64,000 nucleotides of DNA, taken from contig NZ_FNJA01000003.1 in NCBI RefSeq assembly GCF_900104385.1, positions 1 through 64,000 of the forward strand, given 5' to 3'. This document shows positions 25,610-34,733 of the stretch, one piece after another. Source of the stretch: Rhodoferax sp. OV413 (GTDB lineage Bacteria > Pseudomonadota > Gammaproteobacteria > Burkholderiales > Burkholderiaceae_C). Every line of letters begins with the position of its first letter. Position 1 is the first letter of the stretch. The translations under genes and the position numbers were made by a program. A model generated the notes under the pieces. That model worked only from the letters and a program-made list of their open reading frames with translations. It had not been told where the DNA came from and ran no database searches.

Positions 25610-26254
25610 TTATTGCTTGACCACGTCAGCGCCCGCAGGCGGCTTGAACTGGAAGGTCTCGGCGGCCAGTGCGGGATTGACCTCGACCTTGGCAAAGCTC
25701 ATCAGCGAGCGCTGGCCGAAGCTGTCCAGAATCTCCAGCGCCGCCAGCTCGGTGGCCTGGCCTTCGACCTTGAAACCTACCTTGACGGTTTGCAGCTGGC
25801 CGTCTTTGGCCTTGGGCGTGGCCGTCACCCATTGCAGGCCGTCCTTGTCCGGCGCGGCCTGCAGAGTGAAATCGGCCTGCAAGGCTTTCAGATCGGGCGC
25901 GGCGGCAATCAGCGCAGCCGGCGTCGAGCCCAGCACCTGCGACTGCTTGCGGGATGTCACCTGGTTCAGGTCCACGTCGTACAGCCACAGGGTCTGGCCG
26001 TCGGCCACGATGCTTTGCTCGAACGGCTTCTTGTAGAGGAATTTGAATTTACTGGGCCGCTGGAACTCGAAGCTGCCGCTCGACGTCTTGCTGCGCGCCG
26101 CCTGCCCGTCCTTGGGCGGCGAGGTCACCACCTGGGTGAACTCGGCCCGGCCGGACTTCACCGTCTTGACGAAGTTCTCCAAGCTTTCCAGGCCATCGGC
26201 GCAGGCAGTACCTGCGCTAGCAGCTATCAATACAGTAGCAATCCAATTTTTCAT
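25610..26254 (-). CDS. lolA: Outer-membrane lipoprotein carrier protein LolA
   Basis: A 214-residue periplasmic carrier that moves lipoproteins from LolCDE to the outer membrane. The mature part begins ADGLESLENFVKTVKSGRAEFTQ and has the LolA features GSFEFQRPSKFKFLYKKP and LWLYDVDLNQVT. The signal peptide NWIATVLIAASAGTACA is encoded almost entirely by a palindromic repeat. The gene starts 5 bp after the ftsK stop, the usual ftsK-lolA pairing. Confidence 0.93.
   Translation of the reverse strand: MKNWIATVLIAASAGTACADGLESLENFVKTVKSGRAEFTQVVTSPPKDGQAARSKTSSGSFEFQRPSKFKFLYKKPFEQSIVADGQTLWLYDVDLNQVTSRKQSQVLGSTPAALIAAAPDLKALQADFTLQAAPDKDGLQWVTATPKAKDGQLQTVKVGFKVEGQATELAALEILDSFGQRSLMSFAKVEVNPALAAETFQFKPPAGADVVKQ
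26199..26250 (-). repeat. Palindromic element forming the LolA signal peptide
   Basis: GCGCAGGCAGTACCTGCGCT and AGCAGCTATCAATACAGTAG (26199-26238) are close to the family consensus. On the coding strand the frame reads TTG ATA GCT GCT AGC GCA GGT, giving LIAASAG, the hydrophobic core and export region of the signal peptide. Confidence 0.88.
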
Positions 26255-26259
26255 CAGTT

Positions 26260-28596
26260 TTATTCCGCTCTCGCGGGCACCAAAATTTCGCGTTGACCGG
26301 CACCGCTCATGGCGCTCACCAGGCCGGCCTTTTCCATATCTTCCACCAAACGGGCGGCGCGGTTGTAGCCAATCTTCAGGTGGCGCTGCACCAGCGAGAT
26401 GCTGGCCTTGCGGTTCTTCAGCACTACCTCCACCGCCATGTCGTACATCGGGTCCTTCTCGCCACCGCTGCCACCCAGGCCGTCGACGCCCTCGCCGTCC
26501 TCGCCATCGACTGTGCCGCCTTCCAGCACGCCTTCGATGTAGTCGGGCTCGCCCTGGGTCTTCAAGTAACTTACAACGCGGTGCACCTCTTCGTCGCTGA
26601 CAAAGGCGCCGTGCACCCGGGTCGGCATGCCGCTGCCGGGCATGTACAGCATGTCACCCAGGCCCAGCAAGGCTTCGGCGCCCATCTGGTCCAGAATAGT
26701 GCGGCTGTCGATCTTGCTGCTGACCTTGAAGGAAATCCGGGTCGGGATATTCGCCTTGATCAGGCCGGTAATCACGTCCACGCTGGGCCGCTGGGTCGCC
26801 AGAATCAAATGGATGCCGGCCGCCCGCGCTTTCTGCGCCAGCCGGGCGATCAGCTCTTCAATCTTCTTGCCGACCACCATCATCAGATCCGCCAGCTCGT
26901 CGATCACCACCACGATGTGCGGCTCGCGCTTCAAGGGCTCGGGGCTATCGGGCGTCAGGCTGAACGGGTTGTAGATGAATTCTTCGCGCGAGGCGGCTTC
27001 GTCGATCTTGGCGTTGTAACCGGCCAGATTGCGCACGCCCAGCTTGCTCAGCAGCTTGTAGCGGCGCTCCATCTCGGCCACGCACCAGGTCAGGCCGTGG
27101 GCGGCCTGGCGCATGTCGGTAACCACGGGGGCCAGCAAATGCGGAATGCCTTCGTAGACTGACATTTCCAGCATCTTCGGGTCGATCATCAGCAGGCGCA
27201 CGTCGCGCGCCTCGGCCTTGTACAGCAGGCTGAGAATCATGGCGTTGATACCCACCGACTTGCCCGAGCCGGTGGTACCGGCCACCAGCACGTGCGGCAT
27301 CTTGGCCAAGTCGACCACCACCGGGTTGCCGATGATGTCCTTGCCCAGGCCCATGGTCAGCATGGATTTGGCCTCGTGGTAGACCTGCGAACCCAGAATC
27401 TCAGACAAGGTGATGGACTGGCGTTTGGCGTTCGGCAATTCGAGCGCCATATAGTTTTTGCCGGGAATGGTTTCCACCACCCGGATCGACACCAGGCTCA
27501 AGCTACGCGCCAAGTCCTTGGCCAGGCCGACAATCTGCGAGCCCTTGACGCCGGTAGCCGGCTCGATCTCGTAGCGGGTGATCACCGGGCCGGGCGAGGC
27601 CAGCACCACACGCACTTCGACGCCAAAGTCCTTCAGCTTTTTCTCGATCATCCGGCTGGTCATCTCCAGCGTCTCGGGGGCCACGGTTTCCTGGCGCAGC
27701 TGCGGGCCGTCCAGCAGGTCGACCTGCGGCAGCTTGGTATCGGGCATTTCGCTGAACAGCGGCTTCTGGCGTTCCTTGGCGACGCGCTGGCTCTTGGGTG
27801 GCTCGGCCATGGTCGGCTCGATCATCACCGGCGTCGGGTGGTGGGCTTCGATTTCGACGCGCTCTTCGCGCACCACGGCTTCGCGCTTCTTGGCGGCTTT
27901 CTTGCCTACGGCCAAGTCCTCGGCCACTTCGCGCTTCTCGCGCCGGGTTTCGACCAAGGAATAGGCCCAGGCGCCGAGCCGCTCGGCCACCTGGCTCCAG
28001 GAGAAGCGGAACACCGCCGACACGCCGATCACGCCCAGCGCAATCCACACCAGGCCCGAGCCGGTAAAGCCCAGCCATTTGACGCCGAACGGGCCAACCA
28101 GATAACCGAGCACCCCGCCGACCTGGCCAGGCAGTTGCGGCTCCAGCCGGTACAGCCGCGACCATTCGAGGGCGCTGCTGGAGCACATCAGCAAAGCCAG
28201 GCCCACCCAGAAGCCCCAGACACTGCCGACCAGGCGGTTCGCCGGTGGCCGGGCGGAGCTGTCTTCGGTATGGGCGCGCATCCAGTCGGCCAGGCCGGCC
28301 AGCCAGGCGCGCACGCCGGCGGCCACGCACCACCAGACCGAGAAGCCGAAGCAGAAGTAGCTCATGTCGGCCATCCAGGCGCCGAGGCGGCCGCCCCAGT
28401 TGTGCACCTTGGCGGTCTGGCCCGAGGTAGACCAGGCGGCGTCCTGCAAGGAGTAGCCGAGCAGCGACATGAGCCAGAAGACCAGCACCAGCAGGCCCAG
28501 GATCAGGCCGATTTCGCGGGCAAAGCGGTTGATGCCGGATCGCATGGGCGACACCACCGGACCATTGGAATTGAGGGTATTGAGTGAATAAGTCAT
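26260..28596 (-). CDS. ftsK: DNA translocase FtsK
   Basis: A 778-residue protein. The N-terminal 200 residues hold about four membrane helices ([20 protein letters not shown] first). A short charged linker leads to the motor with Walker A GTTGSGKS near residue 437, Walker B region [14 protein letters not shown], and [15 protein letters not shown]. The C-terminal gamma winged helix ([20 protein letters not shown]) recognises KOPS. It pumps chromosome ends at the septum. The linker is short compared with enteric FtsK, which is usual in betaproteobacteria. GGCAGA/TCTGCC form a small hairpin just upstream of the start. Confidence 0.95.
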   Translation of the reverse strand: MTYSLNTLNSNGPVVSPMRSGINRFAREIGLILGLLVLVFWLMSLLGYSLQDAAWSTSGQTAKVHNWGGRLGAWMADMSYFCFGFSVWWCVAAGVRAWLAGLADWMRAHTEDSSARPPANRLVGSVWGFWVGLALLMCSSSALEWSRLYRLEPQLPGQVGGVLGYLVGPFGVKWLGFTGSGLVWIALGVIGVSAVFRFSWSQVAERLGAWAYSLVETRREKREVAEDLAVGKKAAKKREAVVREERVEIEAHHPTPVMIEPTMAEPPKSQRVAKERQKPLFSEMPDTKLPQVDLLDGPQLRQETVAPETLEMTSRMIEKKLKDFGVEVRVVLASPGPVITRYEIEPATGVKGSQIVGLAKDLARSLSLVSIRVVETIPGKNYMALELPNAKRQSITLSEILGSQVYHEAKSMLTMGLGKDIIGNPVVVDLAKMPHVLVAGTTGSGKSVGINAMILSLLYKAEARDVRLLMIDPKMLEMSVYEGIPHLLAPVVTDMRQAAHGLTWCVAEMERRYKLLSKLGVRNLAGYNAKIDEAASREEFIYNPFSLTPDSPEPLKREPHIVVVIDELADLMMVVGKKIEELIARLAQKARAAGIHLILATQRPSVDVITGLIKANIPTRISFKVSSKIDSRTILDQMGAEALLGLGDMLYMPGSGMPTRVHGAFVSDEEVHRVVSYLKTQGEPDYIEGVLEGGTVDGEDGEGVDGLGGSGGEKDPMYDMAVEVVLKNRKASISLVQRHLKIGYNRAARLVEDMEKAGLVSAMSGAGQREILVPARAE

Positions 28597-28639
28597 GGGC
28601 AGAAAAATCTGCCGCAAGCTTACCCCATGGCCCGCAGGA

Positions 28640-29314
28640 TTATGTAAGCGAGCCCAGCACCGACTGGATGTGGGTCGAGCCGTTCTCCTGACCCTTGATG
28701 TAACCGCGCTCCTCCAGGTCCTTCATCACCCGGCTGACCATCTCGCGCGAGGCACCGACCATCTTGGCCACGTCCTGGCGCGAAATCTTGTCGCGGATCA
28801 CCATCTGGCCATCGGCATCGTGGGTGGCTGAGTCCAGCAGCACATGGGCCACGCGGCCGTACACGTCCATCAGGGCCAGCGACTCGATCTTCTGGTCGGC
28901 GCGGCGCAGGCGTTTGACCAGGCCGGTCATCACGGCCCGGGCCATGGCGGTATTGCCGTCCAGGCAGTGGTCGAACTCGGCGCGCCCCAGCACCAGGCAG
29001 TCGGTGGGCACATCGGCCTGCACCGTGGCCGAATGCGGCTCGTTGTCGATCAGGCTCATTTCGCCGATGTAGTCGCCGACCTGCAGGGTCGCCAGGATCA
29101 CCTCGCGGCCCCGGCTGTCGGTGGTCAGCACCCGGGCCCGGCCGCTGAGCACGATGAACAGCGCATTCGACTTGCGGCCTTGCTCGACAATCACCTCGGC
29201 GCGCTTGAAGCGCTGCTTGGTCACCGCCTTGGCCACCACGTCGGCCTGCTCGGGCGTCATGCTGGAAAACAAGGGCACACGTAGCAAAAGCTCTATGTTG
29301 GACAACATCGACAT
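28640..29314 (-). CDS. Crp/Fnr-family transcriptional regulator
   Basis: A 224-residue regulator. The N-terminal cyclic-nucleotide-binding fold holds [17 protein letters not shown] and [19 protein letters not shown]. The C-terminal helix-turn-helix is [20 protein letters not shown]. It lacks the N-terminal cysteine cluster of FNR, so it is not an oxygen-sensing FNR. The ligand is unknown. AAGAGGAAATTCCG precedes the ATG. It is divergent from trxB and 43 bp ahead of ftsK on the same strand. Confidence 0.88.
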   Translation of the reverse strand: MSMLSNIELLLRVPLFSSMTPEQADVVAKAVTKQRFKRAEVIVEQGRKSNALFIVLSGRARVLTTDSRGREVILATLQVGDYIGEMSLIDNEPHSATVQADVPTDCLVLGRAEFDHCLDGNTAMARAVMTGLVKRLRRADQKIESLALMDVYGRVAHVLLDSATHDADGQMVIRDKISRQDVAKMVGASREMVSRVMKDLEERGYIKGQENGSTHIQSVLGSLT

Positions 29315-29422
29315 CGGAATTTCCTCTTAGGTTTGGACCCTATAAGCCATGGGTTCTTACAATCTGGGGCAAAATTTCCACACGGGTCTCGCACCAACTG
29401 CAGCGCGCTTGCATTTTTGTAA

Positions 29423-30433
<1,011 letters not shown>

Positions 30434-30453
30434 GTCTTTCCGCCACTACATAT

Positions 30454-30500
30454 AAAAATAGCTGCTGACGCAGGTACTACCTGCGTCAGCAGCTATTTTT
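30454..30500 (+). terminator. Perfect palindromic element acting as bidirectional terminator
   Basis: Twenty-three bases (30454-30476, starting AAAAATAGCTGCTGACGCAG) pair perfectly with 30478-30500 around a single central C. The right end runs into seven T, and the left end is a run of five A, so it can terminate trxB from the left and the DUF1439 gene from the right. This is the most perfect copy of the window's palindromic family. Confidence 0.9.
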
Positions 30501-30514
30501 TTGATAGTAAGGGG

Positions 30515-31069
30515 TCAGGGTTGCTGCCGGGGCTGCAAGGTGATGCGCAGGCCCTCTGGCGTCACGTCGATGGCGCCGGGCTCGTAGCCCCAGCCCTTGA
30601 TGGTTTCCATGTCTTTGGCGCGGATCTGGTGCAGGCTGACGTCGCTCAGCATGCGGCCGGCCAGCTGCTGCGCATAGTCTTGCACGATGGCCTGGTAGCG
30701 CTCGGGCACACCGCTGAAGGTAAAGCTGTTCACATGCACATCGGCCATGCGGATGCTCTGGTCACTGGGCTCGAAGCGCACGCCATAGTCCACGTCCAGC
30801 AGGCCGTTGAAGCTGGCCCGCCCCAGCCGGTCCGACACCTGCACCTGTATCGAAGTGCCGATGCGGTTCTGCTCGGGCATCAGCCGCACCTGGGGCGCCT
30901 GGGCCTGCAGCTCGAACAGCGCGCCCAGCTTGCCGGTATAGGGGAAGCGCGTGGCCAGCAGCGTCTGCAACTTTTCCTGGCTGATGGTGGTGGTACGCGG
31001 GCCAGGCGCCACGCAACCGGCCAAGGCCAGCACACCGGCCAGCAACAACATGCGTCGGGTTCTTTGCAT
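30515..31069 (-). CDS. DUF1439 lipoprotein (YceB-like)
   Basis: A 184-residue lipoprotein. The leader RMLLLAGVLALAGC gives the lipobox cysteine near residue 19. The remainder (KLQTLLATRFPYTGKLGALFEL, LDVDYGVRFEPSDQSIRM) matches the DUF1439 pattern of a tubular lipid-binding-like fold. The ATG at 31069 overlaps the rpoS stop (TGATG); a GTG one codon earlier is possible. Function is unknown. Coupling to rpoS suggests expression late in growth, which is inference. Confidence 0.82.
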   Translation of the reverse strand: MQRTRRMLLLAGVLALAGCVAPGPRTTTISQEKLQTLLATRFPYTGKLGALFELQAQAPQVRLMPEQNRIGTSIQVQVSDRLGRASFNGLLDVDYGVRFEPSDQSIRMADVHVNSFTFSGVPERYQAIVQDYAQQLAGRMLSDVSLHQIRAKDMETIKGWGYEPGAIDVTPEGLRITLQPRQQP

Positions 31070-32055
31070 CACAACAAGGCTTCTTTCTTGACGCCGCTGC
31101 GGCCCAGCTGCACACGCAGCTTGCGCAGAGCTTCGTTCTGGATCTGGCGCACCCGCTCGCGGGTCAGGCCCAGGCGGTCGCTCAAGGTGTCCAGGGTTTC
31201 GGGTTCGCGGTGGTGCAGGCCAAAGCGGCCGTCCAGCACCTCGCGCTCGCGCCGGGTCAGGGTGGCAGTCCAGGTTTCCAGCAGGCGCTCGACCTCGTGG
31301 GTGTGGGTGCTGGCCGACGGGTCCAGGGTGTTCTCGTCGGTCAGGGTATCGACCAGGGTCTGCCCGTCTTCCGAGCGGTCCATGGACGCATCCAGCGAGC
31401 GTGGCGATTCGGCCAGCGCCAGCAAATCGGCGACCTCGCTCGCGTCGCGGCCCATCAGCCCGGCAATGTCATCCACCCGCACACCGTCGGGCCGCAGCTC
31501 GGCAAAGGCGGAATCATGCTCCAGCGTGCGCCGGGCCCGCAGCACCTGCTGCAGCTCGCGCACCACGTGCACCGGCAGGCGTATCACCCTGCCCTGCTGC
31601 ATCACCGCGCGCTCCACCGACTGGCGTATCCACCAGGTGGCATAGGTAGAGAAGCGGAAGCCGCGTTCGGGCTCGAACTTGTCGATGGAATGCATCAAGC
31701 CCAGGTTGCCCTCTTCGATCAGGTCGCTCATGGGCACGCCACGGCCGAGATAGGTCTTGGCAATGCTGACCACCAGACGCAGGTTGTGCTCGATCATGGC
31801 CTGGCGAGCTTCGAAGTCGCCGGCCCGGGCCCGGGTCGCCATGTCGAATTCCTCGGAGGGGGTGAACAGCTCGGTACGCCGCACGTCGCGCAGGTACAGG
31901 CTCAAGGTGTCGTGGCCATCGCCGCCGGGGGCCAGCCAGGCGGCCCCGCCGGGCGGCAATGGACCGTCTCCGACCTCACCCAAGGGCATGGGCAGGCTCT
32001 CGTCGCCCAGCGCGTCCACAAGCACAGTTTTGCCGGACGCGTTGGGGGTTTTCAT
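31069..32055 (-). CDS. rpoS: RNA polymerase sigma factor RpoS
   Basis: A 328-residue group 2 sigma factor for stationary phase and general stress. Region 1.2 begins [17 protein letters not shown], and region 2 holds [21 protein letters not shown] and [19 protein letters not shown]. Region 4 holds [20 protein letters not shown]. It follows nlpD by 5 bp. In related bacteria the main rpoS promoter lies inside nlpD; I could not define one by eye. Confidence 0.95.
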   Translation of the reverse strand: MKTPNASGKTVLVDALGDESLPMPLGEVGDGPLPPGGAAWLAPGGDGHDTLSLYLRDVRRTELFTPSEEFDMATRARAGDFEARQAMIEHNLRLVVSIAKTYLGRGVPMSDLIEEGNLGLMHSIDKFEPERGFRFSTYATWWIRQSVERAVMQQGRVIRLPVHVVRELQQVLRARRTLEHDSAFAELRPDGVRVDDIAGLMGRDASEVADLLALAESPRSLDASMDRSEDGQTLVDTLTDENTLDPSASTHTHEVERLLETWTATLTRREREVLDGRFGLHHREPETLDTLSDRLGLTRERVRQIQNEALRKLRVQLGRSGVKKEALL

Positions 32056-32060
32056 GGCAG

Positions 32061-32975
32061 TTACCGGTTGGGCAGGTATTTGGCGGGATCGACAGGCTTG
32101 CCCTGGCGGCGGATCTCGAAGTGCAGCTTGACGCGGTCGGCATCGCTGCTGCCCATCTCGGCGATCTTCTGGCCCTTGCGCACCGACTGGTCTTCCTTCA
32201 CCAGCAGGGTCTGGTTGTGGGCGTAGGCCGTCAGGTAGGTGTTGTTGTGCTTGAGGATCAGCAGGTTGCCGTAGCCGCGCAGGCCGGCACCGGCATACAC
32301 CACACGGCCATCGGCAGCGGCCAGCACCGCGTCGCCGGTCTTGCCGCCCAGGTCCAGACCCTTGTTCTTGGCTTCGTCAAAACCGGCGATCAGGCTGCCG
32401 CTGGTGGGCCAGATGAAGGCCAGGTCGTCTTCGCCACCCGACGACGCCGGTGACACCACGGCAGCGGGCTTGCTGGCGCTGGCAGCTGCACTGGCGGCGC
32501 TGCTGGGCGCGCTGGCGGCACTGGCCGCGGCGCTGGCAGGTGCACTCGCAGCCGGTACCGGGGTGGCGGTGACGGTGCTGGAAGCCACGGGGCGTGTTGT
32601 CACGCCGTTCTCGGTAACCGTGGCGTTGGGCGACACCACGCGCAGCACCTGGCCGACTTCGATCAGATTCGGGTTCTCCAGCCCGTTCCAGCGGGCGATG
32701 TCTTTCCAGCTCTGGCCCGAGTCCAGGCCGATGCGGATCAAGGTGTCGCCGGGTTTGACCGTGTAGTAGCCGGGACGGCCGGCGTTCTCGGCGCCGGGCA
32801 GCGGCTTGGCGGGTACGGTCTCGGCCAGTGTGGCGGCGACCGGCGACTGCGAGCGGCTGGTGCCGCGGTCTTCCACCGGGGCCTTGTGTGCATTCGGGCC
32901 CGCGCAGCCCGCCAGCAGCACAACCGCTACCAGCGCAAGCGCATTCTTCCAATCCTGATGACGCAACGCGTGCAT
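32061..32975 (-). CDS. nlpD: LysM/M23 lipoprotein NlpD, amidase activator
   Basis: A 304-residue lipoprotein. The signal ends VVLLAGCAG, a LysM domain follows ([20 protein letters not shown]) near residues 70-115, then an Ala/Ser/Pro-rich linker of about 45 residues, then a C-terminal LytM domain ([20 protein letters not shown] to [20 protein letters not shown]). The first metal-binding histidine of active M23 peptidases is missing, as in E. coli NlpD, so it should activate an amidase rather than cut peptidoglycan. AGGAAATACAC supports the ATG at 32975. Confidence 0.92.
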   Translation of the reverse strand: MHALRHQDWKNALALVAVVLLAGCAGPNAHKAPVEDRGTSRSQSPVAATLAETVPAKPLPGAENAGRPGYYTVKPGDTLIRIGLDSGQSWKDIARWNGLENPNLIEVGQVLRVVSPNATVTENGVTTRPVASSTVTATPVPAASAPASAAASAASAPSSAASAAASASKPAAVVSPASSGGEDDLAFIWPTSGSLIAGFDEAKNKGLDLGGKTGDAVLAAADGRVVYAGAGLRGYGNLLILKHNNTYLTAYAHNQTLLVKEDQSVRKGQKIAEMGSSDADRVKLHFEIRRQGKPVDPAKYLPNR

Positions 32976-33045
32976 GTGTATTTCCTGTTGGACCCAAGCA
33001 ATTCCTGTCCGAAGGGACCGGCCACTGCTTGCGTCATATCTCTGT

Positions 33046-33864
33046 TTAAGCAATGCCCGATTTTAGAGGGACAAAATGTACCGCCTCGAGCAATTGCTGT
33101 TTCAGCCCCTGGGCGGTTTTATCCACCACCACCAGGGCCTGCTTGCCGCCGCTGGTCACCATGGGCGCCACCAGCCGACCGCCGACCGCCAACTGGTCGA
33201 GCCAGGCCTGCGGAATCGCATCACCACCGGCCGCGGCGATGATGCCCGCGTAGGGCGCGCCTTTGGGGTAGCCCAGCATGCCGTCGCCAAACAGCAGGTG
33301 CACATTCGGCAGGCGGAACGGGCGCAGATTGGCGCGGGCCTTGTCGTGCAGGCCGCGCAGCCGCTCGATGCTGTAGACCTCGCGCGCCAGCACCGCCAGC
33401 ACCGCCGCCTGGTAGCCGCAGCCGGTGCCGATCTCCAGCACCCGGCCCAGCGGCCCGGCCTTGCCCAGAGGCGAGTCCAGCAGCAGCTCGCCCATGCGGG
33501 CCACCACATTGGGTTTGGAGATGGTCTGGCCCAGACCGATCGGCAGGCTGGTGTCTTCGTAAGCCTGGTTGACCAACGCCGAATCGACAAAGCGGTGCCG
33601 CTCGACCAGGCCCATGGCACGCAGGACAGGCGCCGAGGCAATGCCCATGGCAGCCAGCTTCTGCACCATGCGGGCGCGCACCGCGGCCGAGTCCATGCCA
33701 TGGCCGGGCGCAGGCGTGGGCGCCGCCACAGGTTTCAAGCTTTTTAGACCACTAGCGCTGGTAGATACTGCGGGAGCAGCTACCGTTTTAATAGCAGACC
33801 GCTTGGCCGATGGTGCACCCGCCGAGAAATCCAGCCGGGCTGGAAACGGAGGCCGCTGCGACAT
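33046..33864 (-). CDS. pcm: Protein-L-isoaspartate O-methyltransferase with N-terminal extension
   Basis: A 272-residue enzyme that uses S-adenosylmethionine to start repair of isoaspartyl residues. The catalytic part holds DTSLPIGLGQTISKPNVVARM and the SAM motif VLEIGTGCGYQAAVLAVL. Compared with the usual 210-220 residues there is an N-terminal extension of about 55 residues rich in Ala/Ser/Pro, part of which (SAIKTVAAPAVSTSASG) is encoded by a palindromic repeat. The start overlaps the surE stop (TGATG). Confidence 0.93.
   Translation of the reverse strand: MSQRPPFPARLDFSAGAPSAKRSAIKTVAAPAVSTSASGLKSLKPVAAPTPAPGHGMDSAAVRARMVQKLAAMGIASAPVLRAMGLVERHRFVDSALVNQAYEDTSLPIGLGQTISKPNVVARMGELLLDSPLGKAGPLGRVLEIGTGCGYQAAVLAVLAREVYSIERLRGLHDKARANLRPFRLPNVHLLFGDGMLGYPKGAPYAGIIAAAGGDAIPQAWLDQLAVGGRLVAPMVTSGGKQALVVVDKTAQGLKQQLLEAVHFVPLKSGIA
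33751..33800 (-). repeat. Palindromic element in the pcm N-terminal extension
   Basis: ACTAGCGCTGGTAGATACTG and CGGGAGCAGCTACCGTTTTA match core and flank. The coding frame is the same one used by the hmuU and lolA copies (GTA GCT GCT CCC GCA). Confidence 0.8.
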
Positions 33865-34640
33865 CAGGCTTGCGCCGCCGGTCCACCCGCCAGCCGGGAC
33901 GCGGTTTGCGCCCAGTAGCCCAGGTGGTCGTGGTCGGTCAGGTCGACCTTCAAAGGCGTCATGGTCACGTGGCCTTGCAGGCTGGCGTGGAAGTCCGTGC
34001 CCTCGGCATCGTCCTTGGCCACGCCAGCGCTGCCAATCCAGTACATGGTGTCGCCACGCGGGCTGTCCATGGTGATGACTTTCTCGGCCGTGTGGCGGCG
34101 GCCCAGGCGACACACCTTCATCGGCTTGAGCTCTTCCAGCGGCAGATTCGGGATATTCACGTTCAGCAGCCAGGGCTGGGCACCGACCAGCTGCTGCTGG
34201 GTCATGCGCAGCACCAGGTCGCGGGCGGTTTGGGCGGCGGCGTCCAAGTGGCCCCAGCCCTTCTCGGTTTGCGAAAAGGCGATGGCCGGGATGCCGAACA
34301 AATAGCCTTCCATGGCTGCGCCCACGGTGCCCGAGTAAATCGTGTCGTCGCCCATGTTGGCGCCGTTGTTGATGCCGGAGATCACCAAGTCCGGCCGGTA
34401 GTCGAGCAGGCCGGTGAGCGCGATGTGCACGCAGTCGGCCGGCGTACCGTTCACATAGCGGAAGCCGTTGGCCGCCTGGTGCACGTACAGCGGCGCGTAC
34501 AAGGTCAGCGCATTCGACTTGGCGCTGTTGTTGTGCTCGGGCGCTACGACCTCGACCTGGGCCACGTCCTTCAGGGCTTCGTACAAGGCGACGATGCCCG
34601 GCGCCTGGTAGCCGTCGTCGTTGGAGATCAGGATTTTCAT
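33864..34640 (-). CDS. surE: 5'/3'-nucleotidase SurE
   Basis: A 258-residue survival protein that removes phosphate from nucleotides. The start [15 protein letters not shown] gives the metal-binding DD pair, followed by [15 protein letters not shown] and [19 protein letters not shown]. It heads the surE-pcm-nlpD-rpoS order conserved across proteobacteria. An upstream in-frame start at 34715 gives an extension without family similarity and is rejected. Confidence 0.95.
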   Translation of the reverse strand: MKILISNDDGYQAPGIVALYEALKDVAQVEVVAPEHNNSAKSNALTLYAPLYVHQAANGFRYVNGTPADCVHIALTGLLDYRPDLVISGINNGANMGDDTIYSGTVGAAMEGYLFGIPAIAFSQTEKGWGHLDAAAQTARDLVLRMTQQQLVGAQPWLLNVNIPNLPLEELKPMKVCRLGRRHTAEKVITMDSPRGDTMYWIGSAGVAKDDAEGTDFHASLQGHVTMTPLKVDLTDHDHLGYWAQTASRLAGGPAAQA

Positions 34641-34733
34641 AAAAGTAAGAGTGTGTTTCGATTGTAGGTGGCGCGCGGGAGCCCCCTTCTGGGCCAGATT
34701 TGACCCCCGATGCACAGGCCCGAGGCAGGCCGG

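Noticed and set aside
32461-32565. Ala/Ser codon repeats as a tandem DNA repeat
   Set aside because: This is the low-complexity linker of NlpD, common in this protein, with no regular unit length.
32061-32975. NlpD as a broken peptidase because the first zinc histidine is missing
   Set aside because: Loss of this residue is normal for NlpD, which activates amidases instead of cutting the wall.
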